DNA from: Methylobacterium thuringiense
GTDB lineage: Bacteria > Pseudomonadota > Alphaproteobacteria > Rhizobiales > Beijerinckiaceae
NCBI RefSeq assembly: GCF_022179645.1
Contig: NZ_BPRA01000008.1
Location: 282,655 to 346,654, forward strand
DNA: 64,000 bases
Direction of reading: 5' to 3'
Part shown: positions 1 through 9,483 of the stretch, in pieces
Layout: every line of letters starts with the position of its first letter
Position numbering within the stretch: position 1 is the stretch's first letter
Program-made: the position numbers and the translations under genes
Notes under the pieces: generated by a model
Told to the model about the DNA's origin: nothing
What the model saw: the letters and a program-made list of their open reading frames with translations, nothing else
The model's database searches: none

Positions 1-249
1 TGGGCGCTGCTCGCGCTGATGGCGGCCGGCGAGGTCGACGATCCGGCGGTCGCCCGCGGCGTCAACTTCCTGACGCGCACGCAGGGGTTGGACGGCTTCT
101 GGTCCGAGGAGCGCTACACGGCGACCGGGTTCCCGCGGGTGTTCTACCTGCGCTACCACGGCTACCCGAAGTTCTTCCCGCTCTGGGCGATGGCGCGCTT
201 CCGCAACCTCAAGCTCGGCAACAGCCGGCAGGTCGCCTACGGGATGTGA
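1..249 (+). CDS. shc: Squalene-hopene cyclase, C-terminal end (partial)
   Basis: Open from the first base of the window to the TGA at 247-249; the 5' part lies outside. The last 82 residues carry a QW-type repeat region and the characteristic C-terminal block FPRVFYLRYHGYPKFFPLWA, which is typical of bacterial squalene-hopene cyclases. The enzyme is a membrane-associated class II triterpene cyclase that converts squalene to hopene, the first committed step of hopanoid synthesis. The gene converges with the minus-strand PKS/alpha-oxoamine synthase unit across a strong hairpin terminator. Family recognition is firm; nothing can be said about its start or operon. Confidence 0.9.
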   Translation, partial: WALLALMAAGEVDDPAVARGVNFLTRTQGLDGFWSEERYTATGFPRVFYLRYHGYPKFFPLWAMARFRNLKLGNSRQVAYGM

Positions 250-263
250 TCCGAACGCTTCCG

Positions 264-305
264 AACGAAAACGGCCCCGATCTCGCGATCGGGGCCGTTT
301 TCGTT
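264..305. terminator. Bidirectional intrinsic terminator
   Basis: A perfect 19-bp stem (264-282 pairing with 287-305) has a 4-nt loop. Its outer arms are AACGAAAA/TTTTCGTT, so each strand ends in a T-rich tract after a GC core GGCCCCGATC. It lies between the converging shc and alpha-oxoamine synthase genes, where a shared terminator is expected. Confidence 0.88.
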
Positions 306-325
306 TGAAATGCCGGCAGGGCCGG

Positions 326-1699
326 TCAGCTTCCGCGGCGCGCCATCAGCTGTTCGATCAGCGTGCTGCCGGTTTCCAACGCCGCCAACTCTTCGGTGAT
401 CGCGGCGACGGTCTCCTTGATCTGGTCGGTGGTGTGTTCCGAGGTGATGAAGAAGCGTAGACGCGAGGCGCGCTCCGGCACGGCCGGGTGGATGATCGGC
501 TGGACGTTGATGCCGCGGGCATAGAGCCGGTTCGACAGCGTGACCGCCTTGAGCGAATCGCCGACGATCACCGGGATCACCGCGAGACCGAGGCTGGTCC
601 CGACGTTGAGGCCGTTCTTCTTCGCGATCGCGAGAAAAAGGTTGCCGTTGCGGCGGAGGCGTTCGACGCGCTCGGGCTCGGCGAGCATCACCGTCAGGGC
701 CGCATCGGCAGCCGCGGCCAGGGGCGGAGAGAGGCCGACGCTGTAGACGAAACCGCCCGCGGTGCATTTGAGATACTCGATCAGCACCGATGGGCCGGCG
801 ATGTAGCCGCCGCAGGCCGAGAGCGTCTTCGAGAGCGTACCCATCCAGATATCGACGTCGGAGACGTCGACGCCGCAATGCTCGTGCAGGCCCGCACCGC
901 TGCGGCCGAGCACGCCGAGCCCGTGGGCGTCGTCGACCATCAGCCAGCAATCGTAGCGGCGCTTCAGCTCGACGAAGGCGGCGAGGTCAGGTGCATCGCC
1001 GTCCATGCTGTAGAGCCCCTCGACCACGATCAGCGCGCGCCGATGCTCGTGCCGGGTCGCCTCCAGCAGCTTCTCCAGCGAGGCGGCGTCGTTGTGGGCG
1101 AAAGAACGGCGCTGCGCCCCGGAGAGCTGCGCTCCGGTGACCACGCTGTTGTGGATCAGCGCGTCGTGGAAGATCACGTCGGCCGGCTCCAGGATCGCGC
1201 CGATCGCCGTGACGTTGGTGGCGTGCCCGCTCACCATCACTACGCAGGCCTCAGTGCCGTAATGCGCTGCGAGCGCCTTTTCGAGTTTGAGATGGCCCGG
1301 CCGCTCGCCCGCCACGATCCGGCTCGCCGAAGCGGAGGTCCCGAACGCGTCGATTGCCTTTCGGGCAGCGCCGCTGACGGCGGGATGCCCGTTCAGGCCG
1401 AGATAATCGTAGGACGAGAAGTTGGTGAAGGTCCGGCCTTCCATCCGCGTCGTCGCGCCGGCCTTGGCGTCGTGGACGCGGAAGAACGGGTTGGCGAGAC
1501 CGATCAGGTCGGCCGCGGAGCGCTGCAGCTTCAGTTCACGGTAGCCGGCCAGCTTCTCGAAATCCTGGGCGGTTTCCTTGTCGGCGCCCGCGTTTCCCGC
1601 CGGCGCGGGGGCGGGACGGCTGGCGCTGCGTCCGAGGCGGTTGGTGACGAAACCCGCAAGCGCGGCGCGGCCGTCGTCCGGCTTCGCAGACTGGGTCAT
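326..1699 (-). CDS. PLP-dependent alpha-oxoamine synthase (AONS/SPT family)
   Basis: 457 residues, fold-type I PLP enzyme of the 8-amino-7-oxononanoate synthase / serine palmitoyltransferase / KBL family. Visible motifs: SSYDYLGLNGHP near the N-terminus, the VDDAHGLGVLG cofactor loop, and TLSKTLSACGG with the Schiff-base lysine at about residue 291. Such enzymes condense an amino acid with an acyl thioester, losing CO2, to give an alpha-aminoketone. About 60 extra N-terminal residues precede the catalytic core. The ATG at 1699 overlaps the TGA of the upstream PKS (ATGA, 1696-1699), so translation is probably coupled. The PKS has no thioesterase, so this enzyme probably takes the chain from its carrier protein. 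A role in biotin synthesis is unlikely because no bio genes are near. Amino-acid substrate cannot be read from the sequence. Confidence 0.85.
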   Translation of the reverse strand: MTQSAKPDDGRAALAGFVTNRLGRSASRPAPAPAGNAGADKETAQDFEKLAGYRELKLQRSAADLIGLANPFFRVHDAKAGATTRMEGRTFTNFSSYDYLGLNGHPAVSGAARKAIDAFGTSASASRIVAGERPGHLKLEKALAAHYGTEACVVMVSGHATNVTAIGAILEPADVIFHDALIHNSVVTGAQLSGAQRRSFAHNDAASLEKLLEATRHEHRRALIVVEGLYSMDGDAPDLAAFVELKRRYDCWLMVDDAHGLGVLGRSGAGLHEHCGVDVSDVDIWMGTLSKTLSACGGYIAGPSVLIEYLKCTAGGFVYSVGLSPPLAAAADAALTVMLAEPERVERLRRNGNLFLAIAKKNGLNVGTSLGLAVIPVIVGDSLKAVTLSNRLYARGINVQPIIHPAVPERASRLRFFITSEHTTDQIKETVAAITEELAALETGSTLIEQLMARRGS

Positions 1700-4600
1700 T
1701 GCAGGATCTCTTTGATGTCCAGGGTGTTCTGCTCGACGAGGTCCTGGAACGGCACCAGCATCTTCGCGTCGATGTCGCCGAGATGCTTCTGGGCGAGAAC
1801 CAGGGACGCACCCGCACTCTCGTCGACCGGTGTCGCGACCGCCTGGATCAGGGTGTCGGCGAGTTCGTTCACCGTTAGGCCCGACGAGATGCCGGCCGGC
1901 GGCGCATCGAGGGCGAAGCGCTCCTGCAGGCTGGCGCCGAGCTCGACGCCCATGAGCGAATCGAGACCGATCTCCGAGAGCTGCCGGGTCCGGCTGATGT
2001 CGTCCTTGGGCAGCCGCAGGATGCGGGCAATGTCCTCGACGATGGCGTCGGCGACGACCTTTCGCACCGCGTCGATGTCGGCGCCCTTGAGAAGCGCCGC
2101 GATGTTGATGGCGGCGACCGTACCGGGCTCGGCCTGCTGGTCGGAGCCGAGATCGCCGTAGCTCGGCGAACGCATGGTCGCGAGGCGCTCGCGCGCCTTG
2201 CCCCAATGCATCGAGGCGATGGCAACGACCCCCTCGTCCGAGGCGGGCCCCTGAGCGGCCAGCGCCTCGGCCATCAGGTCGAGGCTGTGGCGCGCGTCCA
2301 TCGGCGTCACGCCGACACGACCGGCCAGCGTCTCCATCACCGCACGGTTGCGGGCGAGCACGCCGACATCGCCGATCGCGCCCCAGGCAACCGCCAGACC
2401 GGGCAGCCCGAGGCGACGGCGCTGGCGGGCGAGGCCCTCCATGAACCCGTTGGCGGCGACGTAGGCACCCTGTCCGGGATTGCCGATGAAGGTGGTGGCC
2501 GAGGAGAACAGCACGAAATAATCGAGCTGGCGGTTGCGGGTGGCGGCATCGAGCGCCTGCGCGCCGATGACCTTCGGCCGGATCACCGCCTCCAGAGCCT
2601 CGGGCTCGAGATTCGCGATCAGGCCGTCCTGCAGCACCATGGCGCCGTGGATGACGCCAGCGAGTTTCTTGCCCGTCTTCTCGACGTCAGCGATCAGCGC
2701 ATCGACCGCCTTGCGGCTGGTGATGTCGCAGGACTTCACCTCGACGGCGACGCCCTTGGCTTCGAGTTCGGCGATCGCCGTCAGGCCTTCTTCGCTCGGC
2801 TTGGCAGAGCGTCCGACCAGCAGCAGCCGCTTTGCGCCGCGGTCGGCCAGCCAGCGGGCCGCCTCGATGCCGAAGCCGCCGAGACCGCCGGTGATCAGGT
2901 GCACGCCGTGGCTCGACACCGCGAAGGGCGCCTTGCGCTCGCGCGGCACGCTGCCGGCCTTCGGCGGTGTGATGACGATCTTTCCGACATGCCCGGATTG
3001 CTGCATCAGCCGGAAGGCGTCCGACACCTCGTCCGCGGTGAAGGGCTGGTAGGGCAGGGGCTTCAGGCCGCCGTCGGCGAACAGCGCGATCACCTCGCGG
3101 AACATCCGCGCGCCGTCCTCGCCCTGATGCTGCAGCACCTGATCGAGATCGACGCCGAAATACGACAGGTTCCGCCGGAACGGCCGCAGGCCGATATGGG
3201 TGTTGGCGACATAGTCGCGCTTGCCCAGCTCGACGAAGCGGCCGAACGGCTTCAGCACGTTCAGGGAGCGCTCCATCATCTCGCCGAAAAGCGAGTTGAG
3301 CACCACGTCGACGCCGTCGCCTGTGATGCGGCGGACGTCGTCGACGAAGGCGAGGGAGCGGGAATCGAGCACGTGCTCGGCACCCAGCGCCTCGACCAGC
3401 GCCCGTTTTTCGCGAGAACCCGCGGTGGCGATGACGCGGGCGCCCTTCCAGCGGGCGACCTGGAGTGCCGCGAGGCCGACGCCGCCGGCGCCGCCATGGA
3501 TCAGCACCCACTCGCCCTTGCGCAACCGCGCGCAGCTGACGAGGCTGTAATAGGCCGTGAGGAAGGCGACCGGTACGGTCGCGGCGGCGGACGGATCCAT
3601 GCCCGAGGGCATCGGCGCGGCGACCGCCTCCGGCACCACGACATGGGTGGCGAAGCCCGATTGGGCGAAGGCGACGACGGGATCGCCCACGTTGAAGTCG
3701 GTGACGCCCGGTCCCCGCGAAACTACGCGGCCGGCGACTTCGAGGCCGAGGCGCGGGCCGGCGAAGCCGTCTTCCAGGATTTCCTCCGGGAGCATCGAGA
3801 GCGCCCAGAGCACATCGCGGAAGTTGAGGCCGGTGGCCTCGACCGCGATCTCGATCTCGCCGGGTCCGGCCTTGGCCCGCTCGGCCGGTCCCCAGGCCAT
3901 CTCGTTGAGGCCACCGGCATTGCTGCGCTCCAGCCGCGCGGCCGGGGCCGCCTCGGCATCGGTGCCGATGCGGCGGGCCGCGAGGCCCGGATGGAAGCGC
4001 ACGACGCTGGTGCGCTCGTCGTCGAGGACGATCTCGGTCTCAGGCGTGCCGGAGAGGATCAGGTCGCGCAGGCGCTCGGCCGAGCGCTTCGACGACATGG
4101 CGGGCGAGAGGTCGACGCGACGCACGTCGAGCGTCGCGGTCTCGTTGGCGAGTGACCGGCTGAAGGCCCAGAGACCGGCCTCGATCGCGCCGATATGGCC
4201 GCCGCGGTCGCGGGTCGCGCCGGGGGCGACCACCCAAAGGCGGGTCTGGCGGCTGCCGAGATGCTCGGCGCAGCGCTTCAGGCTGAGGCAGCGGTCACGC
4301 AGGCGCTCGGCCGCCTCGCCGCCATGGGTGAAGGCGCCGGCCAGGAACACCACGGTGTCCGGGCTCTCGCGCTCCAGTTCCAGCAGCGACTGCTCGGAAT
4401 CGAGGATGATCGAGACATGGACTCCGGCAGCCACCAGCAGGGTCGCCAGCGAGGAGGCCGTCTCGGCGGCGAACGCGTCCTCGGAGCCGATGACGAAAGC
4501 GAAGCTCTGGCCGTGGGCCGCCCGCTGGCGCACCGGCGCCTCGGCGACCAGCAGCAGGTCGTTGCCGTTGGCCGACGCCGCACGGTCGGCCGTGACACGC

Positions 4601-7600
4601 ACGAGCCCGGCGGCGCTGAGCACACGCTGCCAGCCGGCGACGTCCTCCAGCCGGCTATGCGGCATTTCGGCGGTCCCCGCGAACCAGCCGGCATCGAGCC
4701 CGAAGACCATGTCGCGAAACAGGGCGTTGGTGGGCTCGACGGCGACGAGGACGCCGCCGGTGGCGAGGGCGCTCGCCAATGCATCGAGCAGGGCGCGGTC
4801 GGCGCGATGCAACGCGTCGCTCGCCAGGATCATGTCGAAGGAGGCCGGAGCGAGATCCTCCACCAGTTCGACCACCGTGACCCGGCGCGGTAGGGCGAGC
4901 CGGGCACGCTCGGCCAGCCGTCGGTCCGCATCGAAGACGGTGATCTGGGCCTGAACCGAGCCGGCGAAGGCGGCGGCCTTGCTCGACAGCGGGCCGAAGC
5001 CGACCTGGAGGATCCGCAGGGCCCGGTCCTGGGGCAGGGACTTGCGGGTCGCGGCAACGATCCGGGCGACGACGTCGGCCGAAGCACGCGCCGTGGCGCT
5101 GCGCATGACGAAGGCGTCGAGCGCCGCCTGCGGCAGGCTCGGTGCGCTCGCCAGCGTGCCGTCGAGGAGACGCGCGACGAGGGCCGTCACGTCGGCGATC
5201 AGAACCAACTCGGCGGAGAGTTCGGGATGGTCCGCCGCGATCCAACGCATGATTTCTTCGGGACGCGGCAGGGTCACGTCGCCCCGCACCTTCCAGACCC
5301 GGCCGTCATGCGTGGCGAGCCCGCTGCTCTCCAGGGCGTAAAGGGCATTGAGCGCCCAAGGGCGCAGGCCTTCGGGCAGCTTCGTCAGCTCGACCCGGCC
5401 GCCACGCGAGAGCCCGTTCGCGAGGCGGTAGGCCACCGCCGTTGCCCAGCCTTCGAGGAGGAGGTGACCCGGTCCAAGCGGCTCCTCGTCCGACAGAATG
5501 GCCTTGGCAGCGCCCGGCCTGACGGTCTCGGCGATGTTCGGCTGGCGCTCCAGCGGGATCGCGGTGGGCTCGGTGGCGAGTTCGGTGGTCTGCGCGATGG
5601 CGTAGGCCGACAGCTCGCTGCCGCCCTTGACGCGTAGCGCCTGGAAGCGGCCCTCGCGGATCGTCGCGATGATCTCTCCGTCGGCGTCCGTAAGGGTAAA
5701 ATCGGCCAGGATGCTGCGCTCGTTGCAACGGCGCACGCGAATCATCGCGCGGTGGATCACCGCGCCCGGACGGTTCAGCCGGATCTCGCCGAAGCGGACC
5801 GGCACGTAGGCCTTGGTCGAATCCGCGCCGAGCAATTCGGCGAAGAGCAGGATCAGACCATGGAAGCAGGAATCGAGGCGCGCGGGCGAGAGGCCGTAGC
5901 GCGCATCCGCCTCGGCCGGTTTCAGCTCGGAAACGATCGTGGTGTCGTCGATGCGGGCCGCCAGCGCGACTTGCCGGAAGCTCGGGCCGAAGCCGAGGCC
6001 GGAGGCAGCCGCACGGCGATAGAGATCCTCCCCCGCCACCGCATGGCCGGCCGGCATCTCGATGTCGAGCCGTCCCGCGGGCGCATAGGTCCCGTCGACG
6101 ATCTTGGCCGAGACGTGGAGCTGCCACGGCGCCTGCGTCAGGCGCGGGCGGCTCAGGATCTGGACGATGTTACCGCTGCCGGCGATCCGCACCGAGACTT
6201 CACGCAGCGCGTCGTCGGCGAACACCATCGGCGCCTGGATTTCCAGGTCGGCGAGCACCACGCTCTCGGAGCGATGCGTTTCACGAGCGATCTGCAGCGC
6301 CATCTCGACGAAGGCCGCGCCGGGCAGGATGACCTGATCCTCGATGCGGTGGTCGTCGAGTTCGGGCACCATCTTGGCATCGAGGGCGGCACGCCATTCG
6401 AGGCCGTCCGCCGCGAGGCGGACGCCGACGAGCGGATGATAATGGCTCGACGTCATCGGGCCGAAGCCCTCGATCGTCTCCGGCAGGCGGAAGCTGCGGC
6501 GCTGCCAGGGATAGGACGGCAGCGAGACGGCGCCGGCCGGATTGGCACCAAAGACCTTGGTCTCGTCGACCGCTGCCCCCGCGACGAGGGCTGCGGCAAG
6601 CGCCTTGGCGATCGGATCGCCGCCCGCTTGCTTGCGGTGCATCACGCCGACGGTGGCGATCTCGATGCCGAGCGGCTCGATGGCGTCGCCGGCATGCGAG
6701 AGCAGGGTCGCGCGCGGACCGACCTCGACGAAGACGCGCGCGCCCCGGCGCGCAGCCTCCTGGAGGGCGTCGCAGAACTGCACCGGCTCGCGGATGTTGC
6801 GCCACCAGTAGCCGGCACCATAGGCCGAGCCTGGCTCGATGCCGCCGGTGACGGTGGAGATCATCGTCGTATGGCCGGCCGAGGCTTCGAGGCCCGCGAG
6901 GTCGCGCAGCAGCGGCTTCTCGGTCGGGTCCATGAGCCGGCCGTGGAAGGGGTAGTCGAGGTCGAGCTTGCGGCCGCGCCGGCGCTTGCGCGCAAGTGCC
7001 TTCATCGCCGCCTCGATCGTCTCGACCGGCCCGGCGACGGTGATGGCCTTCGGGCTGTTGTAGGCGGCGATGTCGAGGGTCGGGTAATCCGCGAGGAACG
7101 CCTCCATCTCCTCGACGGGGCCGAGCAGCACGGCCATCGAGCCGAGGCCGCGGGTCGTCTCCTGGTGGTGGCTGCGGTGGAAGATCACCTTCACCGCCTG
7201 ATCCAGGCTGAGGATGCCGGCGGCGTGGGCCGCGCCGATCTCGCCGACGCTGTGGCCAAGCACGTAGGAAGGCGCGAGGCCCTGCGCCTTGAGCGCTGCC
7301 GTGGACGCCGCCTGGATCGCGAAGATCAGAGGCTGCGAGATCCGCGTGAGACCGAGCCGCTCCTCGATATCCTCGGCGAACATCGCCTCCTTCAGCGACC
7401 AGCCGGCAAGCGGCGTGAACAGGGCGTCGACCCGGTCGAAGGTCTCTGCGAAGACCCGGTTCTCATCGTAGGCCTCACGGCCCATGCCGCCCCATTGGCT
7501 GCCGTTGCCGGAATAGACGAAGGCCGTCTCGGCCGAACGCTCGGCGGCCATGCCGACGAGGGCGGCATCCGTATCCTCGCCCTCGGCGACGGCCCGTAGC

Positions 7601-9123
7601 GCCTGGACGGCGTCGGCCTTGGCGTTGAGCGGCACGGCGAGACGCGCCGGGAGGCGCTCGCGGCGATGGGCGGCGGCGGCGGCGATGCGGCCGGCCTCGG
7701 ACGGATCGGCGGTTTCCAGCCGGTCGGCATAGTCGAGGGCGAGTTCGTTGAGCGCTGCCCGGCTCTGGGCCGAGAGCAGCAGCACCTCCGGCTTATGAGC
7801 CCCGGCGGCCGGCGCAGCGGCGGGCGCGGGGTCGGTGAGGACGACGTGGGCGTTGGTGCCGCCGAACCCGAAGGAATTCACGCCGGCGAAGCGCTCCGCC
7901 TTGCCGCGCACCAGTTTGAGCGGAGCCCGGTTGACCGAGAGGTTCAGCGCCTCGAACGGAATCTCCGGGTTGAGTTCGGCCGCGTGCAGCGAAGGCGGCA
8001 TCAGATCGTGTTCGAGGGCGAGACTTGCCTTGAGGAGGCCGGCGAGGCCGGAGACCGGCTCGGTATGGCCGATATTGGTCTTGATCGAGCCGATCGGAAG
8101 CGGGCTCTTGCGACCCTTCCCGAGCTTCGACCCGATCGCGTTGGCCTCGATCGGGTCGCCCACCGGCGTGCCGGTCCCGTGCGCTTCGACGAAGGCGATG
8201 GAATCGAGTGCGATCCCGGCATCGCGATAGACCTGTTCCAGCAGCGCGCCCTGGGCCGTGCTCGACGGCAGCGAGATGCCGGAGGTGCGGCCGTCCGAAT
8301 TCACGCCGCTCGCGGCGATGACGCCGCGCACGAGGCTGCCGTCACGCGCCGCCGCCTTGGCGGTCTGCAACACCAGCACGACGCCGCCCTCGGCACGCAC
8401 GTAGCCGTCGGCATTGGCCGAGAAGGCCTGGCAGAGCCCGGTGCGCGAGAGCATCCCGGCATTCGAGAACGAGACGAAATTGAACGGGCTAGCCAGCACG
8501 TTCACGCCGGCCACGATCGCGGTATCGACCTGCCCGCTGTTCAAGGCGACGATCGCGGTATCGAGGGCGACGAGCGACGATGAGCAGGCGGTGTCGAGGG
8601 TGAAGCTCGGACCCTTCAGGTCGTAGATGTAGGAGATGCGGTTCGAGAGGATCGACAGGACGTTCCCGGTCGCCGCGTAGGCATCGCCCGACGAGGTATC
8701 GAGGATGCGCAGGTTGCCGTAGTCGAGCGACGACGCGCCGACGAACACGCCGATCTGGCTGCCGGCCACGCCGGAGGGGCGCAGGCCCGCATCCTCCAGA
8801 GCTTCCCAGGTGAGTTCGAGCAGGATCCGCTGCTGCGGGTCCATCTGCTCGGCCTCGCGCGGCGAGACGCCGAACACGCCGGGGTCGAACGACCAGACGT
8901 CGTCGACGACGCCCGCGGCCCAGGTGTAGCTCTTGCCCCGCTCCTGCGCCCGCGGATGGCCGAAGCGCTCGAGCGGCCAGCGGTCCGCCGGGATCGTGGA
9001 GACGGCACAGCGGCCCTCGCTGAGAAGCTGCCAGAGGCCGTCGACGCTCGAAGCGCCGGGCAGGCGGCAGGCACGACCGATGATCGCGATGTCAGTTCGC
9101 TTGGTCACGTTCGATTCGCACAC
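1696..9123 (-). CDS. Highly reducing type I polyketide synthase (KS-AT-DH-MT-like-ER-KR-ACP)
   Basis: 2475 residues, one complete reducing module. In order: KS (about 10-430; DTACSSS with catalytic Cys180, then EAHGTGTPVGDP and NIGHTE histidines), AT (about 515-830; GHSVG, Ser625), DH (about 893-1170; DDHRIEDQVILPG and LDSCFHG), a SAM-methyltransferase-like segment (about 1350-1500) whose glycine loop reads VGFGPLSS rather than the usual ExGxGxG, ER (about 1740-2050; GGAGGVGLAALQ), KR (about 2070-2250; GGLGGFG and GAYVAAN) and ACP (about 2370-2440; GLDSLMG, Ser2389). No thioesterase. It would build a saturated, possibly iteratively extended chain held on the ACP. The GTG at 9123 is taken as start; GTG at 9108 (MTKRTDIAIIG) is equally possible, and neither has a clear Shine-Dalgarno. 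The tail after the ACP is about 35 residues and may dock the overlapping alpha-oxoamine synthase. Confidence 0.92.
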   Translation of the reverse strand: MCESNVTKRTDIAIIGRACRLPGASSVDGLWQLLSEGRCAVSTIPADRWPLERFGHPRAQERGKSYTWAAGVVDDVWSFDPGVFGVSPREAEQMDPQQRILLELTWEALEDAGLRPSGVAGSQIGVFVGASSLDYGNLRILDTSSGDAYAATGNVLSILSNRISYIYDLKGPSFTLDTACSSSLVALDTAIVALNSGQVDTAIVAGVNVLASPFNFVSFSNAGMLSRTGLCQAFSANADGYVRAEGGVVLVLQTAKAAARDGSLVRGVIAASGVNSDGRTSGISLPSSTAQGALLEQVYRDAGIALDSIAFVEAHGTGTPVGDPIEANAIGSKLGKGRKSPLPIGSIKTNIGHTEPVSGLAGLLKASLALEHDLMPPSLHAAELNPEIPFEALNLSVNRAPLKLVRGKAERFAGVNSFGFGGTNAHVVLTDPAPAAAPAAGAHKPEVLLLSAQSRAALNELALDYADRLETADPSEAGRIAAAAAHRRERLPARLAVPLNAKADAVQALRAVAEGEDTDAALVGMAAERSAETAFVYSGNGSQWGGMGREAYDENRVFAETFDRVDALFTPLAGWSLKEAMFAEDIEERLGLTRISQPLIFAIQAASTAALKAQGLAPSYVLGHSVGEIGAAHAAGILSLDQAVKVIFHRSHHQETTRGLGSMAVLLGPVEEMEAFLADYPTLDIAAYNSPKAITVAGPVETIEAAMKALARKRRRGRKLDLDYPFHGRLMDPTEKPLLRDLAGLEASAGHTTMISTVTGGIEPGSAYGAGYWWRNIREPVQFCDALQEAARRGARVFVEVGPRATLLSHAGDAIEPLGIEIATVGVMHRKQAGGDPIAKALAAALVAGAAVDETKVFGANPAGAVSLPSYPWQRRSFRLPETIEGFGPMTSSHYHPLVGVRLAADGLEWRAALDAKMVPELDDHRIEDQVILPGAAFVEMALQIARETHRSESVVLADLEIQAPMVFADDALREVSVRIAGSGNIVQILSRPRLTQAPWQLHVSAKIVDGTYAPAGRLDIEMPAGHAVAGEDLYRRAAASGLGFGPSFRQVALAARIDDTTIVSELKPAEADARYGLSPARLDSCFHGLILLFAELLGADSTKAYVPVRFGEIRLNRPGAVIHRAMIRVRRCNERSILADFTLTDADGEIIATIREGRFQALRVKGGSELSAYAIAQTTELATEPTAIPLERQPNIAETVRPGAAKAILSDEEPLGPGHLLLEGWATAVAYRLANGLSRGGRVELTKLPEGLRPWALNALYALESSGLATHDGRVWKVRGDVTLPRPEEIMRWIAADHPELSAELVLIADVTALVARLLDGTLASAPSLPQAALDAFVMRSATARASADVVARIVAATRKSLPQDRALRILQVGFGPLSSKAAAFAGSVQAQITVFDADRRLAERARLALPRRVTVVELVEDLAPASFDMILASDALHRADRALLDALASALATGGVLVAVEPTNALFRDMVFGLDAGWFAGTAEMPHSRLEDVAGWQRVLSAAGLVRVTADRAASANGNDLLLVAEAPVRQRAAHGQSFAFVIGSEDAFAAETASSLATLLVAAGVHVSIILDSEQSLLELERESPDTVVFLAGAFTHGGEAAERLRDRCLSLKRCAEHLGSRQTRLWVVAPGATRDRGGHIGAIEAGLWAFSRSLANETATLDVRRVDLSPAMSSKRSAERLRDLILSGTPETEIVLDDERTSVVRFHPGLAARRIGTDAEAAPAARLERSNAGGLNEMAWGPAERAKAGPGEIEIAVEATGLNFRDVLWALSMLPEEILEDGFAGPRLGLEVAGRVVSRGPGVTDFNVGDPVVAFAQSGFATHVVVPEAVAAPMPSGMDPSAAATVPVAFLTAYYSLVSCARLRKGEWVLIHGGAGGVGLAALQVARWKGARVIATAGSREKRALVEALGAEHVLDSRSLAFVDDVRRITGDGVDVVLNSLFGEMMERSLNVLKPFGRFVELGKRDYVANTHIGLRPFRRNLSYFGVDLDQVLQHQGEDGARMFREVIALFADGGLKPLPYQPFTADEVSDAFRLMQQSGHVGKIVITPPKAGSVPRERKAPFAVSSHGVHLITGGLGGFGIEAARWLADRGAKRLLLVGRSAKPSEEGLTAIAELEAKGVAVEVKSCDITSRKAVDALIADVEKTGKKLAGVIHGAMVLQDGLIANLEPEALEAVIRPKVIGAQALDAATRNRQLDYFVLFSSATTFIGNPGQGAYVAANGFMEGLARQRRRLGLPGLAVAWGAIGDVGVLARNRAVMETLAGRVGVTPMDARHSLDLMAEALAAQGPASDEGVVAIASMHWGKARERLATMRSPSYGDLGSDQQAEPGTVAAINIAALLKGADIDAVRKVVADAIVEDIARILRLPKDDISRTRQLSEIGLDSLMGVELGASLQERFALDAPPAGISSGLTVNELADTLIQAVATPVDESAGASLVLAQKHLGDIDAKMLVPFQDLVEQNTLDIKEILQ

Positions 9124-9332
9124 GCTCGTGAAGGGGTACGCCAGGCGGAGGGATGGAAGCCTGTTCGTCGGCGTTCCATCGACCCTTAGTATGGCATCGA
9201 TGTGGTCGTCACTGCAGGCAGCGGCGGAAGGCAGGCCTCGGGTAGCGATTACCCCGCCGTGTGGCCGTCACTCATCAGATTAGGATTTGCAAACGATCCA
9301 ATCGCACCGCATTCGATCTCACGACCGTCAGT

Positions 9333-9367
9333 ATTGCCGCAGAACGCCATAAACAATTGCGGCAATT
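9333..9367. promoter_or_regulatory. Palindromic operator candidate upstream of the PKS
   Basis: The 360-bp gap between ugd and the PKS has no gene. It contains a perfect 13-nt palindrome AATTGCGGCAATT (9355-9367), and an upstream half ATTGCCGC (9333-9340) is the reverse complement of GCGGCAAT within it. This spacing and symmetry suit a dimeric regulator. No -35/-10 pair could be assigned, so the role is inferred only from symmetry and location. Confidence 0.35.
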
Positions 9368-9483
9368 CGAAGATGATGCAAACATAGGCGATCGATGTAA
9401 ATCGGACCCTGGGCCGTCCCGCGCCGCCGGAGGGGTGCCGCGCGGCCTGAGACGTCGTTCGATCGCTTGCCGGCTCGGATCGA

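Noticed and set aside
488-2161. Long plus-strand open frames opposite the PKS, alpha-oxoamine synthase, cyoB, lpd and aceE genes
   Set aside because: They mirror codon positions of the strong minus-strand genes, contain no domain motifs and are rich in Arg, Ala and Gly as expected of GC-rich antisense frames.
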